Shown here piece after piece: positions 36,593-49,600 of a stretch of DNA of 64,000 nt (the stretch's first letter is position 1; the number at the start of each line of letters is the position of its first letter). The stretch spans positions 1-64,000 of the forward strand of contig AUXH01000013.1 of assembly GCA_000482145.1 (NCBI GenBank), in the 5' to 3' direction. Under the pieces are notes generated by a model, which was given only the letters and a program-made list of their open reading frames with translations, had not been told where the DNA came from and searched no databases. The position numbers and the translations under genes are program-made. The stretch comes from Strigomonas culicis (taxonomy: Eukaryota; Euglenozoa; Kinetoplastea; Trypanosomatida; Trypanosomatidae).

Positions 36593-37765
36593 TTATTTCT
36601 TCTTTCCCTTTTTCTTTGCATTTTTGTTCTTCTGATTATTAGTGTTATTATTCGACCTATTGGCACTGGCGTCTGCATTCTCCTTCTCGTCCCTCTCCGC
36701 GGCCTTGGACAGATGCGTCATCTCCTTCTTCAACACGGCCACCAGATTATTCTTCACGTACAAAATGGACTTCGCCGAGCGCAGCACGCACGTCGATTTC
36801 TGTCCCTGGCTGTTGCGGGCGCGGATAATACACTTCGACGGCAAAATGTCGGTTTTCTGCACACGTACCGCATCGCCGCCCTCCGGCGCCGGCGACGACG
36901 TCGTCGCCGTCACCTCCGTTGCCTCCTCCACAATCGGAAAGTAATAGTTCCTCCCGTTCTGGGCTAGGAAGGCCTTCACGCTCTCCTCCAAGACGGCACC
37001 GCCGTCGGCGGCCGCGGCGGCGCCGGTGAGCAGCGGGTGGCGCAGCAGCATCTCTTCTTCCACCAACAGCCGCTCCCACTCCTTCTTCGCGACCACCGTC
37101 TGCTCCGGCGGCCGCGCACTCGCGGGCCGGTCGCCGCCGGTCACGACGGCGAGCAGCCGCGCACCGACCACGCCACCGCGCGTCAAGACGTCCGGCGGCG
37201 GCGCCGCCGATGAGGCAGACTTGCGCTTATTCAGAATCATATTCGCCGCGATGAGGAGCTGCTCGCGCAGATAGGTGCGACCCTCGTCGCTGACGTCCGC
37301 CGGGGCCACCGGTGCGAGCGCGTCGGACGGCGCGGGCTCCGGCATGTAGCCGACCTCCGCCGCCTGGGCGTAGGCACTCAGCACGTACGCTTTCGCGTCC
37401 GCAAGCCGCGCCAGGCGCTGCCGCACACTCCGCGCCTGGCGCGCGGCCGCGCGGCGCGCCACCACCGCCTGCCGCTTCGCCGCCTCCCCCGCCGACGCCA
37501 GCGTCGGTGCGGTTTTTTCCGAGAAGCCGCCCTTCAGCACAAACCAGATGGAGCCGCCGTTCTTGTTCTTCGCGCGGCGCGGCGCCGGGCCGGCTGGTGA
37601 CCTCGCCGCGTGGTCCAGCTTCTCCTTCTTCGCGCTCCGCGCTTTGCTCTGGCGCACGGCGCGGTCCTCCGCGGCGACCGCCTTCGCCAGGTGGAAGAAC
37701 TTTCCCACGTCGGACAAGAACTGCTTCTCGTCACGCAGCGGGCGGCAGCCACTGTTGCTCGCCAT
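36593..37765 (-). CDS. Hypothetical basic protein with Lys/Asn-rich tail
   Basis: A 390-residue protein from ATG 37765 (MASNSGCRPLRDEK). I do not recognise it. It is strongly basic: Ala/Arg/Lys-rich helix at about 85-130 (AKRQAVVARRAAARQARSVR), and a C-terminal tail of Asn, Lys and Gln (ending KNAKKKGKKK). The most ordered part is near 295-355 (DILPSKCIIRARNSQGQKST, CVLRSAKSILYVKNNLVAVL), possibly a small beta-rich domain. The composition would fit an RNA-binding or nucleolar protein, but no named domain is visible. Confidence 0.75.
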   Translation of the reverse strand: MASNSGCRPLRDEKQFLSDVGKFFHLAKAVAAEDRAVRQSKARSAKKEKLDHAARSPAGPAPRRAKNKNGGSIWFVLKGGFSEKTAPTLASAGEAAKRQAVVARRAAARQARSVRQRLARLADAKAYVLSAYAQAAEVGYMPEPAPSDALAPVAPADVSDEGRTYLREQLLIAANMILNKRKSASSAAPPPDVLTRGGVVGARLLAVVTGGDRPASARPPEQTVVAKKEWERLLVEEEMLLRHPLLTGAAAAADGGAVLEESVKAFLAQNGRNYYFPIVEEATEVTATTSSPAPEGGDAVRVQKTDILPSKCIIRARNSQGQKSTCVLRSAKSILYVKNNLVAVLKKEMTHLSKAAERDEKENADASANRSNNNTNNQKNKNAKKKGKKK

Positions 37766-38354
37766 GCTGTTGCTTTTTTATTTATTTATTTATTTATTTA
37801 TTTTTTTTACTTTGCGATATAGAGACCACGTTCATGGGGTTTGAAAGGGAGGAAAGGAAGAAGGAAGAAAGATGCAAAGACACAAACACATGAAAATGAT
37901 AATAATGGAAGAGGAACAGATTATTATTACTATTATTACTACGACTAATATTGTTTTCTTTTTTTTTTTTAAGCAATACAAATTGTGTGTACTTATTAGT
38001 TTATATGTTTTGATTAAACGGGTATGCATTATTATGATAAGTAGATTCAGTTGATGTTGTTATTCTCACCTTTTTGTTTTTGTTTTCAAAAACACAAAAA
38101 AAGAAAAAAGGAAATAAAACAAAGAAAATTAAAAAAGGCTTAAAAGCTTTTTTTACTATATTAATTCAGTTATTTATGTAGATAATGGTAAAATAGTTTC
38201 AGTAATGATGTGAGGAAGAATCGGTTAAGAGTATAACACTGAACAGCAAAGGAATGAAAACAAGGAGAAGGGGGGAAGAAAAGAAAAAGAAAAAGAAAAA
38301 GAAAGTACATTTTTTGTTTTATTTGTTTTGTTTTGTTTTTTTTCGCATGTATCG
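37766..38354. other. Intergenic spacer with TTTA repeat
   Basis: AT-rich spacer with (TTTA)n at 37777-37801, right before the start of the basic protein, and a (GAAAAA)-type tract at 38278-38305. No gene or RNA seen. Confidence 0.65.
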
Positions 38355-41300
38355 CTAAGTCTGAATGAACCGCAGTATACTTTGTTGAATGATCAACACT
38401 AAATTTTTGAACTTTGTCTTGGCACTCAGTCCTAGTCGGATATTATTGTTATTAGTTGTATTCCCGACCGACAGAAGCAGCACAATCATCTCCTTCACAT
38501 GGGCATCAATCTGCTGCATAGCCTCACCGATGGCATTCGGGCCTGCAGCCGCAAAGGCCCCACTAAGTCGCTCCATGATGATTTTGTTATACACAATATC
38601 GTAAAACACGTTCTGCAAATCTCCAATCTTGTTAGGATTTGCGCCATCACTCGTAGGCTGCTGCTGCTGCTGGATGTAGCAAACAGCAATGTTCTGACAC
38701 ACATTCCCAATCTCGCCGAGCAACAGAAAGTTCTTCGCATCGCTCACGTCAAACGTGAAGCGGTACGCGTGCGGGCCCGCCGGCAGCGCGCTCGCGGACG
38801 CACTCGTCGCCTGATCCGGCGCCTCCATGTAAAACAGCAAGTTGAACATCTGAAACGGCAGGTGGTAGACAATGAACTCCTGCATAAAGTAAGTATAGTT
38901 GCTGACCGCCGCCGCCTCCGCCGCGGCGTCGCGCGCGTGTGGCGCGGCGGCGGTGCCATCCGGCGGCAGCAGCGACCGCGGCGGCTGCGTGTGTAGGGTG
39001 CGCACGAGCGTCTGCAGTGCGGACTTGCCAATCTCCAGGTCGGCGGGCAGCAGCAGCGACAGCAGACACTCGTTGAGTATTTCCGCAAACACGGTGCGCT
39101 TCGCCTTGTCGGCGGCGTCCGCCTCCGCTCCGGACGCGCCGCGGAGGTACCACAAGACGTTGTTCAGCAGGCCATGCGGGTTCGGCTGGGGGATCAGATT
39201 ACACAGCTGGAAGAGAAGGAGGATGTAGCACTTGTAGGACTCCGCCAACTCGCGGCCCTCATCGCTCAGCACGTTCAGCTGCGGCAGCACGGTGAGAAAG
39301 CTGGAGAGCGGTCCGTCCGCGCCGGACGCGGCGGCCGCCGACGGAGGCGCCCAAGACACCAGCAGCAGACGCTCCAGGGAGCTCACCCCATGCAGCTTCT
39401 CAAACAGCGCGGACGTGTAACTCTCCAAAAAGACGATATTCGCGTTCGTGTTGCTGCAATCGGTATTGGCGGACACCATTAACAGCTTCGGAAGGGTCTG
39501 TGTGGTCAGGCGTATGAGCTTCGTCAGCTCCGGAACGGACTGAATGCAGTAGAAGAGCATCTGAGAGAGAAAATAAAAAAAGCCGTCGTTGCCGTTCGGA
39601 TTCGCAGTTGAATTAGTGTTCGTCAGGAAGGGAATCATTTGCTGAAAGTACGCGAAGAAGATGTCGCGAAGAAGGATTTGCGTGACGACAATGTTCGACA
39701 GCGCGCGCAGGTGACCCGGTGTGTGGCTCTCTTTTTTATCACTGAAGAATAAAAACAACACTTTTGTCGTGACGTGCTCCTGGATAAGCCCTCCTATTTT
39801 CGCATTCAGCACACTCTTCAACTGACTGTACAAGACTTGATTCGAGCTATAATTTGCATTATTATTGTTATTGGTCGTGTTTGTTTGACTGTTATTAATG
39901 TTCGTGTTGTTATGGAAGCCCTTCAAACAGGCAGTGAGGGCGCCTAGGTGGCCACACAAGGTTTGTATGTAATCCATGCTCGCGTTGCCATTCTGCGCAT
40001 TCGATAAAGCATCCAGTGTCACACTTAAAGGCTCGATCATGGATCTCAGATAGAGCAGCGTCTTGAGCTCCATGCTGTTGTCGACCAGACAGTCTAGATT
40101 AGTCGTATTGTTATTACTATGGTGTTGAAATAACATTTGAACATCATTCTGAAACAAAATGGAGATCAAAACACCGACAGACTCGAACAGCTCTTTCCGA
40201 TCCGCTTCCGAGAAGAGCGCCGGATGCGGCGCTGCCGCACCGGCCTGCGACGACGGGCACATAAGCGCCAACAAGGCCTCCAGCATCGGCTCCGCGAAGG
40301 GCAGCAGCTCCAGCCGCAGCTCGGAGATGAAGTGTTGAAAGTAGTAACAGATACGGGACCGCGTCTTGGCGTTCACCGCGTTCTGAATCCCGACGGGCGA
40401 CAGCAGGAACTTCTCGAGTAGAACCGAGACAGCCTGGTTGGCCTGCTGCGGCCGCTGCTTTTGAAAGCGGAAGAAGAGTGCGTAGCGGTCCATGACCTCG
40501 AAGAAGCTGACGTGGACTGCGGGACTGTTTGCGTAGTACTGCAGTACGGGAGAGCATAGCAAGGCCTCGATGAGATGATTCACAAAGGACGTCATGTACT
40601 CCACCTGCGGATTATTATTATTATTACTATTGCTATTGTTGTAAAGTGTATCTAAACGGAAGGACTCGCCCATTTCGTAGACGTAGCGGAGAACGGCCTC
40701 CGCATCGTCGTCCGTGATCCTGTGGCCCTGCTGATTCTGCTCCGGCGGCTGGCTGACGAAGTGCACGAGCTCATTCACCTTCATCTGGACGTGATCCCGG
40801 ACAAAGTTGATCGCGGCGCTGGTCGCACTGCTCTGTGTATTCATCCTCCGAAAGATGGTACGCAGGAGCTGATAGTACAGTTTACGGACCTCTACGACGC
40901 TCTCATTGTTCTCCCAGTAAAGCTCATTAATGTACTTATTAATATACTTGATCCGCGTCAGCTGAAACGACTTTTCAATCAGTAGCTGCAACTCCTCGTC
41001 CGTGAGGAGCATACAATTATTATTATTGTTGTTGAAAGCAGATCCATTCGCCGCCGCGGCCGGCGCCGAGGCGGCCGACGGCTGCAGCACCGCAGCGATG
41101 GTCGTGTTCTTGATGTAGTTTTGGAAAAACGTCAAGAAGTGCTCTGTGGAGGTCAACGCGTGTAGGGGGTAAAGGAGGATGAGAATGACGTACGCGCTGC
41201 GATGCAGCACGTAGTTGATGTTCTGCAAGAGATCCAGCGACAGCGCGGACAGGGGGATATCTGGGATGACATAACTGCTACTCGTGGCACTACTCAGCTG

Positions 41301-41991
41301 CTGCTGTATACCATTATGATTCGTATCCCTCGATGTGTAGAGGTTTGTGAGGGTCTCCAACAGCGCCAGGAGCTGCTCCGCCATGACCGACGCAAACTTG
41401 CAGAGCGTTTGAAAGTACGTGAAGAGGCTGTTCGTGGTGCCACTCGCGGGCCCGGCATCCAACGTGTCGAGCGCGGCGCAGGCCATGCGCTCATTCGCTG
41501 GCAGACCGGCTTGGCCGGCGCACAGCACATTCGCCTCAAACCGGTCCACCATGTTGTACGGAATGCGCAGCGACCACAGACCGTCGAACGTAATGCAGCT
41601 CGAGTTGCTCTCCGTAAGCTCCGCGGTGAGGGCCGCGTCGCCGCCGCCAGACGGAGACCCGCCGCCAAATCCGTTCGGCGCTGCGAAGAGCGGCGATGCC
41701 GCCGCGGCCGCGGACGACAGCGCCATAAGCCGCTGCTGCTGCAGGAACTCAAAGACGAGCTCCGGCAGCCGCGCCTCCAGCCGAAAGGCACCCATCGTCT
41801 CCACCTTGAGCCCGGGCTGCTGCTTCTTTTGCGCGAGCGCGACGAGGCAGCAGAGCGCTGGCGCCTGTAGGTCCGAGACCGCGCCCGCCGCGGCCGCCTG
41901 TGCGTGGGGCTTGTACAGCGGCTGCAGTGACGGCGGCGGCGCGTGGCCGGAGGGCGTCTGCGCGAGGGTGTAAAAGAGCTCAATCCAGTTC

Positions 41992-42028
<37 letters not shown>

Positions 42029-43229
42029 TGGTATTGGTGTTGTTCGTATTAATATTCAGTGTCGGTATTAAGAGCGAGACGTCAATCCACTCAATGTAGT
42101 TTTGCAGAATCTGCAGTGTCAACACACCATTCTCCACCGTCTTAGCGGTGCTGAGGCTCGGCGCCAGACACGAGCCACCGTGGCGGGGCGGGGATGCGGC
42201 GGCGGCAGCACCAGCAGCAGCACCCGCAGCTGTGTTTAGAATCGCATAAAACACACGCAGTGTATCGGCCATCACACCCTCGCGGACATAATCCTTCAGC
42301 AGGTTCATCACCACCGTCGAGCTGCTACTACTACTCGTCGCATTACTCATCGACATGGGCATGGCTGGATTAGCATTATTGTTATTATTACTAGTATTGG
42401 TGTTGCTATGATTATTGTTATTATTATTCAGCTTTCGCTCCGCAGCATCCCGACCTAATTCTTCATGCAAGTATTCAAAAATGCGCAGATAGTAAAGAAT
42501 GGAGAGCTCCTGATGGAGGTCACTGATGCGGTGGCCTTGCGGCGGCGGTGAGTTGCTTCCATTGTTCGCGTTGGTCGAGAAGCCCAAGTTTGTCGTTCGA
42601 CGGAGTAACTCCAACAGGTCGTTGAAAAAAATGGACCAGTAGGGAACAAGGCCAAAGGTAAACAGCGTCTGGGTCATCAGCTGCGCATGCTTATTAATGA
42701 TGTACTCCGTTCGGTTGATACGGTAGGCATTACTATTTGTCAGATGATTACTGCTCATCAAACCACTTGTCGACGGCGCAGCGCTGTTTTTCAAGATGCG
42801 CCCGCTGGTTAAGTAGCGGAAGATAAACGGAAAGATGTTCTGATAGATCGCCTCGAGCTGTGCCATCACGGCAGCCTCCTGCGCCGCGGGGTGCGCGCTG
42901 CTGGAGGTGGCCGGGTGGCTCGGGAGGACGGACTGCGCGATCTGCGGAAGGTGCAGAAGAATGGTGTTCAACGCCCAGAACAAACGAATGTCGTTCTCGC
43001 TTTGGCTGTGCGGCTGCTGCGGCCCCTCATCCCCCTCATCCACATGGTCGATGCTTTCGTTATTCAGAATGTGGAAGCTCAGGTTAAGACCCTCCGAGCT
43101 ACTCTGGAGAGACAGTAAAAAGCGCTCGGCATCCACCCGCGCGGCCGCTGTCATCTGCGCAGGATCAAAGTGGTGCGTGATGTAAAGCGCCTGCGTGAAG
43201 AACTCCAGCGTCGTCGCGGGGGCAGACAT
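38355..43229 (-). CDS. XPOT: Exportin-T (tRNA nuclear exporter)
   Basis: Exportin-T (Los1 in yeast) is a karyopherin-beta that carries mature tRNA out of the nucleus with Ran-GTP. The 1624-residue protein starts at ATG 43229 (MSAPATTLEFFTQALYIT). Family features in order: YYLRIFEYLHEEL and MNLLKDYVREGVMADTLRVF (about 245-330), LQNYIEWIDVSLL (about 375), and the best-conserved stretch near 900-985: VHVSFFEVMDRYALFFRFQK, AKTRSRICYYFQHFISELRL, LLPFAEPMLEALLALM. Together these match exportin-T rather than other exportins or importins. Human exportin-T is about 960 residues; the extra length is due to poly-Asn, Asn/Thr and Ala/Gly inserts, including an Asn run at about 41993-42030. Those inserts probably form disordered loops between HEAT repeats. 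Confidence 0.93.
41991..42031. repeat. (ATT)n/(AAT)n repeat encoding poly-Asn in exportin-T
   Basis: About twelve att units on the + strand, read as consecutive AAT Asn codons. Confidence 0.95.
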
Positions 43230-43690
43230 GGCGCTAGGTACTAAGGAAAGGGTGGCGGGAGGTCGACAGTAACTATATAAGAATGATCAATAAGTAAACA
43301 AATAAATGAAAAAAAAAACTAAAAAATAACTTTTGATTTCTTGATTCTTCCTTTCTTTGCTAGTAAAATGATTCGTTTTTTTTTACGTTTTTTTTCACGT
43401 TCTTCTAGAAGTTATACCAATGCTAATTGAAATGAAGTGAAAGAGGGAAAAGATGAAAAAGGGAGAGAGACGACATGAAGCACACACACGAAAAGAAAAG
43501 AAAAATATTTACACATGATAGAGAATACACTTCATGTAATATGTAGGTTGTATGAAACTATGCTTTTATTGTTGTTGTTTAGCTTTGCTTGTTTGTATCT
43601 CTGTCAGATTATTTGATTGCGTTAGCTGTTATTCACACACACTACAAAAATGAAAAAAAAACGAAACTCCATACACCCCCACCCGGTCGC
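43230..43690. other. Intergenic spacer
   Basis: AT-rich spacer. The sense strand near the exportin-T start reads CCCTTTCCTTAG (AG at 43242-43241), a likely splice acceptor 10 bases before the ATG. Nothing else seen. Confidence 0.65.
43240..43266 (-). promoter_or_regulatory. Putative trans-splice acceptor for exportin-T
   Basis: Sense strand CTCCCGCCACCCTTTCCTTAG-type pyrimidine tract with the AG at 43242-43241. Confidence 0.5.
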
Positions 43691-46600
43691 CTAGAGCCAC
43701 GGCGACCACCCCTCGAACATGCAGCTGAGATGCTCCGGCAGCTGCGCGGCGGCCGTCAGCGCCGCCGCGCAGCGCAGGGGCGGCAGGCACTCCTCCGCGG
43801 TGGCGTGCGGCCCGTCCAACAAGTAGCCACTGAGCTTCGCCGCCGTCCGCGCGAGCGCGCGCCGCGCGTCAGCCGGGCTGCCCCGCTTCTTCGCCTTCTT
43901 CTCCGACTGGCTCTGCGGCGGCGGCGGCGCGCGGCCCTTTCCCCGCGGCGGCGCCGCACGCGCCTCTGCCGGCGCGGCGGCCCCCGCCCCCGCGCCGCGC
44001 ACCGTCCAGCGCGTTAGCGGGTCGTGCACGAAGGCGCTCAGCACCCGCAGGATGAGGTCGCGCTCCGCCCGCAGCGCCGCGAGGGCGGCCGCGCCGTCGG
44101 TCAGAAAGCCGCCCGCGGTGCCGCGCACACCGAGGCCGTCCACGACGTTGCGGGTGCAGCGGAAGGGCACGCGCTCCGGCATCGCCAGCAGCAGCCCCTG
44201 GTCGAGTGCGATGCCGAGGTCAATGTGCACGAGCGTGCCGGTGCGGCAGTCGAGCAGCAGGTTGCCGCCGTGGCGGTCGCCGAGGCCGACGATGAAGCCG
44301 ACCATGCTGCCCACCGCCGCGCTCCGGCGGTAGGCGGCGCGCCGTGCGACCCACTCCGCCGCCGCGGTCGCCGTGAAGTGCTCGAGGAAGAAGTAGTGCA
44401 GCGCCGGGGTGTAGTGCTGATAGAGCTCCAGCAGCCGCTGTGTGCGCGGACGGGTGTTGCAGACCCGCGCGGCCGCACCCGACTGTACGAAGCAGCTCAC
44501 CTCCTGTAACAGGCGGCGGCAGGTGCGGGTCGTGATCTCCTCCGGGAAGTAGCGTTCGTGCGCACCGGGCTCGTCGCCGCTGCCGCTGCCGCCGCGGAAC
44601 ACGCCGGCGATGTACTCGCCGAAGCTGACCGTCTGATCCAGCCACTGCAGCACACCGGCGGTGGGTGCGAGGGGCACGACATGATAGGTGTGCATGTGGA
44701 ACGGCGGCCGCGACGGCGGCGCGGTGCCGCCGCGCTCCTGCTGCTTCTGGAAGATGAAGTTCGCGAGCCCAAAGACCTGCTCCAGCAGCGCATCCTGGCG
44801 CATGTCGTCGTTCTGCTTCAGCAGCTCGCGGATCTGCCGGCCGTCGCTCAGCAGCAGCGTCAGCACCTTGGGCACGTTGATGCCGCCCGCGAGATGGTAG
44901 TAGGGCTGGAAACGGACGATCGTCGGCAGCAGGGACGAGGCGTAGGGTGCCAGCGGGCACGGGCCGGCGCGCGCCGCCCGCGGCCCCGGCGCCGGGTCGT
45001 GGTACAGAAAGAAGTGGCCGGACGTGTGGTGCAGCACGCCGGTCGGAATCAGCGTCGGCGGCGGGAGGTGCCAGCGCCGCGCGTCGCCCAGCAGCTGGTA
45101 GTCGCTCGGAATGCTGATGCGCTGCGTCGTGTGCGAGGACGCGGGCGGGGGGGCCGTGAAGGCCAACTCGAGATAGGCCGCACTCAGCTGCTCCGCCTCC
45201 GAAACGAGAAGAGACAGCATCGGATTCCGGGCCTCCGGGGAATTCGGCCGCTGGTTTTTTAAGGCGTGCAGAATGCGTTTCACCGCGTCAATCTTGTCTG
45301 CATCCGCGCTGGTTGTCTTTGCCGTCGCGGTCGCCGCCGTCCGCGGCCCGCCACCGCCGCCGCCGTACTGCTCCGCGCGCTGCACCGTCAGCAGCGACCA
45401 CACGCACTCCAGTGGGTAGTCACGCGCCACGCGGAACACCACGTCCTCGAGGAAGTTTCTCGCCTCCGGGGCGGGCGTTGGCGGGCGGCCGCCCGATCCC
45501 AGCCGCGCGGCGAGCTGCGCATATAAGCACAGAAACACCTGCGACGGAATGATCCGAAATGCCTTCTCCAAAATAGCCTCATCGCTGTTCGTCGCGGTAG
45601 TAGTGGCAGTCGCGTTACTGCTACTGCTCGCCTCGTCGTCGTTGTTCTCTCGATCCGCATCCGCCCCCTCATCGCCCTGCGCGTGGTAGTCGCCGAGCCA
45701 TATCTCAATGAAGGAAAAGATGGCGGAGAGCGTGCGCTCCTCATCCCTGTGGTGGTTCCGGTCCTTGTGCGGCTGGCATTGATAGTTAAACTGCAGGAAC
45801 CGCGCGAAGGCGTTGAGGGCGCTGCGTCGGTACAGCGCGTAATTCTCCAGCTCCTTCTTCTCCTCTTCTTCATTCCTGTCGATCTCCATTTTGAGCTGCG
45901 TGATGCGGTGCCGCAGCAGCTTCATTTCCTTTTCATCCATCACGAAGGTGCTGTTTTTGTCCGCGTGTAGCTCCTCCATCGTCCTTTTCCGCCCCATGAG
46001 TGCGCGCAGCTCCCTTTTGCTCTCACAAATCGTCCGCTTCAGCGCGGCGAAGTAATCCGTGTTCCCGCCGTGCGGTGCGCCGGGGTGCGCTGGCTGGTGC
46101 GGCTGCCGGTTGCCTTTGCTTTCCAAACTCTTCGCCAGCGCGAGACACAGCATCGCGAAGGTATAGCTGCAGACACCACTCTTGTCGTTGGACGCGACGT
46201 GGCTGAAGAAGGGGTCGCGAATCAAAAAGTACAGGGACGTGTCGTCATCCGCCGCCTCCCCACTCGCACCACGCGTCCCGTGCGGAGAGCGGTGCAGCTC
46301 GCCGGAGGGGTCCGCGCTGCACCGCCACCGGATCAGCCGCAGCACCAAAGACGGGTTGTGCACGTAGTCCAGGAAGTTGCTGTCCGCCGGCGGCCGCGCC
46401 GCGCCGAGCGCGGCAAAGCCCGGCTGCAACAGGGCGAGCGCTGCGGCCCCCCTCCCGCAGGCCCACAGCGCGTCCGCGCGCAGCAGCGTCAGCTGCATCC
46501 GGTGCCGCGCGGCGGCCTCGCTGTCGACATCCACGTGCGGGCCACGCGATGCGTGGCACCGCTGTTGCAGTGCCTCCAGCTGCGCCAGCCAGTGGAGCAC

Positions 46601-49600
46601 GAGCAGCGGCCGCCGCGCGTCGAGGGCGCGCTGAAGCGCGCCGCCACGCGGCATGTCGGGTCGATCCACCGCAGCGCCGGGGGTCGCCACCAGCAGCTGC
46701 GTGAGCAAGGCCTCGTCGTGTAGCACGCCTGCGATGGCGATCTGCACCGCCGCGGTGGCGAGCGTCGCGCCACACGACGGCTGCGGCGCCCAGCGGCGGC
46801 GGAGCGCCTGCCCCACCCGCTCCCGAAGGCTGCTGCCACCACCACTACCCGTCGTAGTCGCTGCTGCATCTGTGTGATGGAAGAGAGCCTCGTGTAAGCA
46901 CACTTCCACATCCTTCAGCACCGTGCAATCGCTGATGAAGGCGTAGAAAGGGCTGGACGGGGAGGACGGGTGGTGACGCAGCAGCATCCGCTGGTGCTGG
47001 ACTGCCTGCAGCTGCACCCGTATCTCATCGAAAAGATAGATGTTATGATTAGTATGGCCATCCGTGTGACTGAGATACAGATCTTGCTGCTCGCTCCGCT
47101 GGAACAGGCGATGGAGGGTCAGCAAGAGAAGGGTAAAGCGTTTGTGATAGGTTGTGCCGGGCGCCGCCGCCGTCGGCCGGTCCTGCAGCCGTTGAAGTTC
47201 GCAGCGGAGCAACGGCGGAAACACCGCCGTCCGATCATCGTGAAACCACTCCCCGCTCTGCCATGCGAGTTCGAAGAATAAACTCTCGTACGAGTCTCTG
47301 TCGCTGCCACGGCCAAGCCCACCGTCGCCCGCCGCCAGCGGCGCGGGTGCGTCCCAGCGGCGCAGCAGCTGCGCCGCATAGACCCCGTGCCGCGCAGGAT
47401 CGTCCCCCCATGCAGAAGGCAACGGTGGCTGTGCGGGCGGCGGCACCCCATGCCGCGCGGACAGCGTGAAATAGGCGCTGGCCGCGCTGAGCGTCTGCAT
47501 TGCCCGCTCGTACTCGCCGCGCTCCATGCAGTCCTGTGCTTGAGCCAACAACGCGCGCTGCGGCGCCGCGCGCGCGTCCGCGGCGCCCGCCGATGGAGTC
47601 CGGAAGTAGTGGCAGTGTGGAAAGAGCGCATCCAAGTCCTCCAACAGCAGCGCGGAGTTCCAGTTGGCATCCTCGTCCCCCGCCGCGAGGCTCGCGCGCT
47701 CGTGACAATTCGTCTCATTGGAAAACAGAATCGATTGCATATCAAACGAAAAATGATCCTTCACGCTTTCGTACAGGTAGAGAATGAACTTTTGGGTTCG
47801 CTCCAGGTTTTTCACGTTCCGAAACTGCAGCTTCTCCCTCCACTTCCAGCGCCTCACGTTGATGGGGGCGAGGCCGCTTTCCTCGCGCTGCGGCGCCGAC
47901 ACCAGGCACAGGAAGTCGCGGTAAGTGCCCACACGCAGGCGCATCGCAAACCTCCGCTCCCCGCCCGTCGCGGCCGCGCCGCCCTTCACGACGGACGGGA
48001 AAAGCACAGAGTAGGGCGGCCGGTAGTAGTTGAAGTAAACGTTTGAGCAGCGCTGAAACGCCCGCCGCTTCTCCGTTTCGTCCTGCAGCGTCATGTTCGC
48101 GAGATACATGCGCTGCTGCCGCACCGTGTCCTGCGGCGTGTGACCGCCCTGCTGCTCCAGCAGCCCCCGCACCACCTCCGCGACGTGGTTCTGGCCCACC
48201 AGGTCGCGGTAGTTTACAGTGGTTGCCGCGACCGCCGCGGTCTCCATCGTCGGCTGCAGAAAGTCAAGCAGTGGGTAAAACGTGAGGAGCGCGTTCTCCG
48301 CGCCGCCGACCGCGCGCACGTGCTGTGCTGGCTGCACGCCGCTCTGCGGAAACAGCATCGACTCCGCGGCGAGCTCCGCGATGAGAAGCGACAGCGCGTG
48401 CTCCCCAACGCGTGACCCGACGTACGCGATGTGAAGCAGCGCCGTCACACCCGTCCTTGGCCGCTGCCGCCGCTCGCTCTCCGCGTCCCCCTCATCCTCC
48501 TCCTCCGCCGCCTCCCCCGCCTCCACGTCCGGTGTTGTGTAGAGCAGGAAGAGGCCCTCCTTGAGGTCCGTCAGCAGCGGCAGCTGCGCGCCCATGTTGG
48601 CGAGCGTCGTGGCGTAAAACGCGGTCGTGCGGTCAGCCCCCTCCTCCGCATCCCTCACAAGTGGCAGCGAGCGACCCGCCGTGCTGCCAGCCGCCTTCCG
48701 CAGCCCGTGGAGCTTCACCCCATAGTGCAGCACCACGGTGAAGAGGAAAAAGGAAAGTGAAAGAAAGCGCCGGCACAGCGACGGAAACAGCACAGCCCCA
48801 CCCGCGTCGCACGGCGCGGCGGTCCGAAACACATGGGTCACCAACAGCTCCGTCCAGCGCCGCTTCAAGCTCGCTGCCGCCAGCCCCTCCTTCGCGGCGC
48901 TGAACAGCGTGTGCAGCAGGGCGATGGGCAGCAGCGCCGCGCTGACGTGACAGCCGCTCCTCTGCGGCGGCGGCACCGCACGCTGCATGTGCACTTCGTA
49001 GAACAGCAAGGGAACCGAGCTGCGGAAGAGTTCGAACTTCTCGTGCAGATGGTAGGACTGGTAGAGCCCGAGAAGGAACAAAGGCAAGAAGGTGTGCTCC
49101 TTCTGCGTCGGAGACCCCTGATCCGTGGGCAGCCGAAGCGGATCCCAGACAATGTCACTCAACACATCAAATGGGATCGCATGAACACCCTTGGGGTCTC
49201 CAAATAAAAGAGGATTCGAGTGCTCCCGCGCGATGGCGGGCAGATGGAAGTAATTCGTGTCTGCGTTGCCGTCCGCATCGTTCATGAAGTCGATCATGCC
49301 CTGGTCTGGCTTGCTCTTACGGTCCTTTGTGTGCTGCAGCCACACATATAAGCTTTGAAAGGCCTTAAACGAGAGATGCACATCCGCCGAGAAGCAACAG
49401 TCGAAAACGTAATTCTTGTAGTCGCAATACGCACTCCCCAGAATACGACCAAACTGACGGATGCTCTGATGCTGCTGCGGTATCGCAGCCTCATTCGACG
49501 AGTCACCACGCTTCTTTTTGTGATGAAACCGCTCGTACTCTTTCTTATACACAACACGCAAATAGGAGCTAAACGATTCCTTATTATTATCATTATTATT

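Noticed and set aside
38355..43229. Importin-13/transportin-3 as identity of the karyopherin
   Set aside because: The VHVSFFEVMDRYALFFRF and AKTRSRICYYF stretches follow exportin-T.
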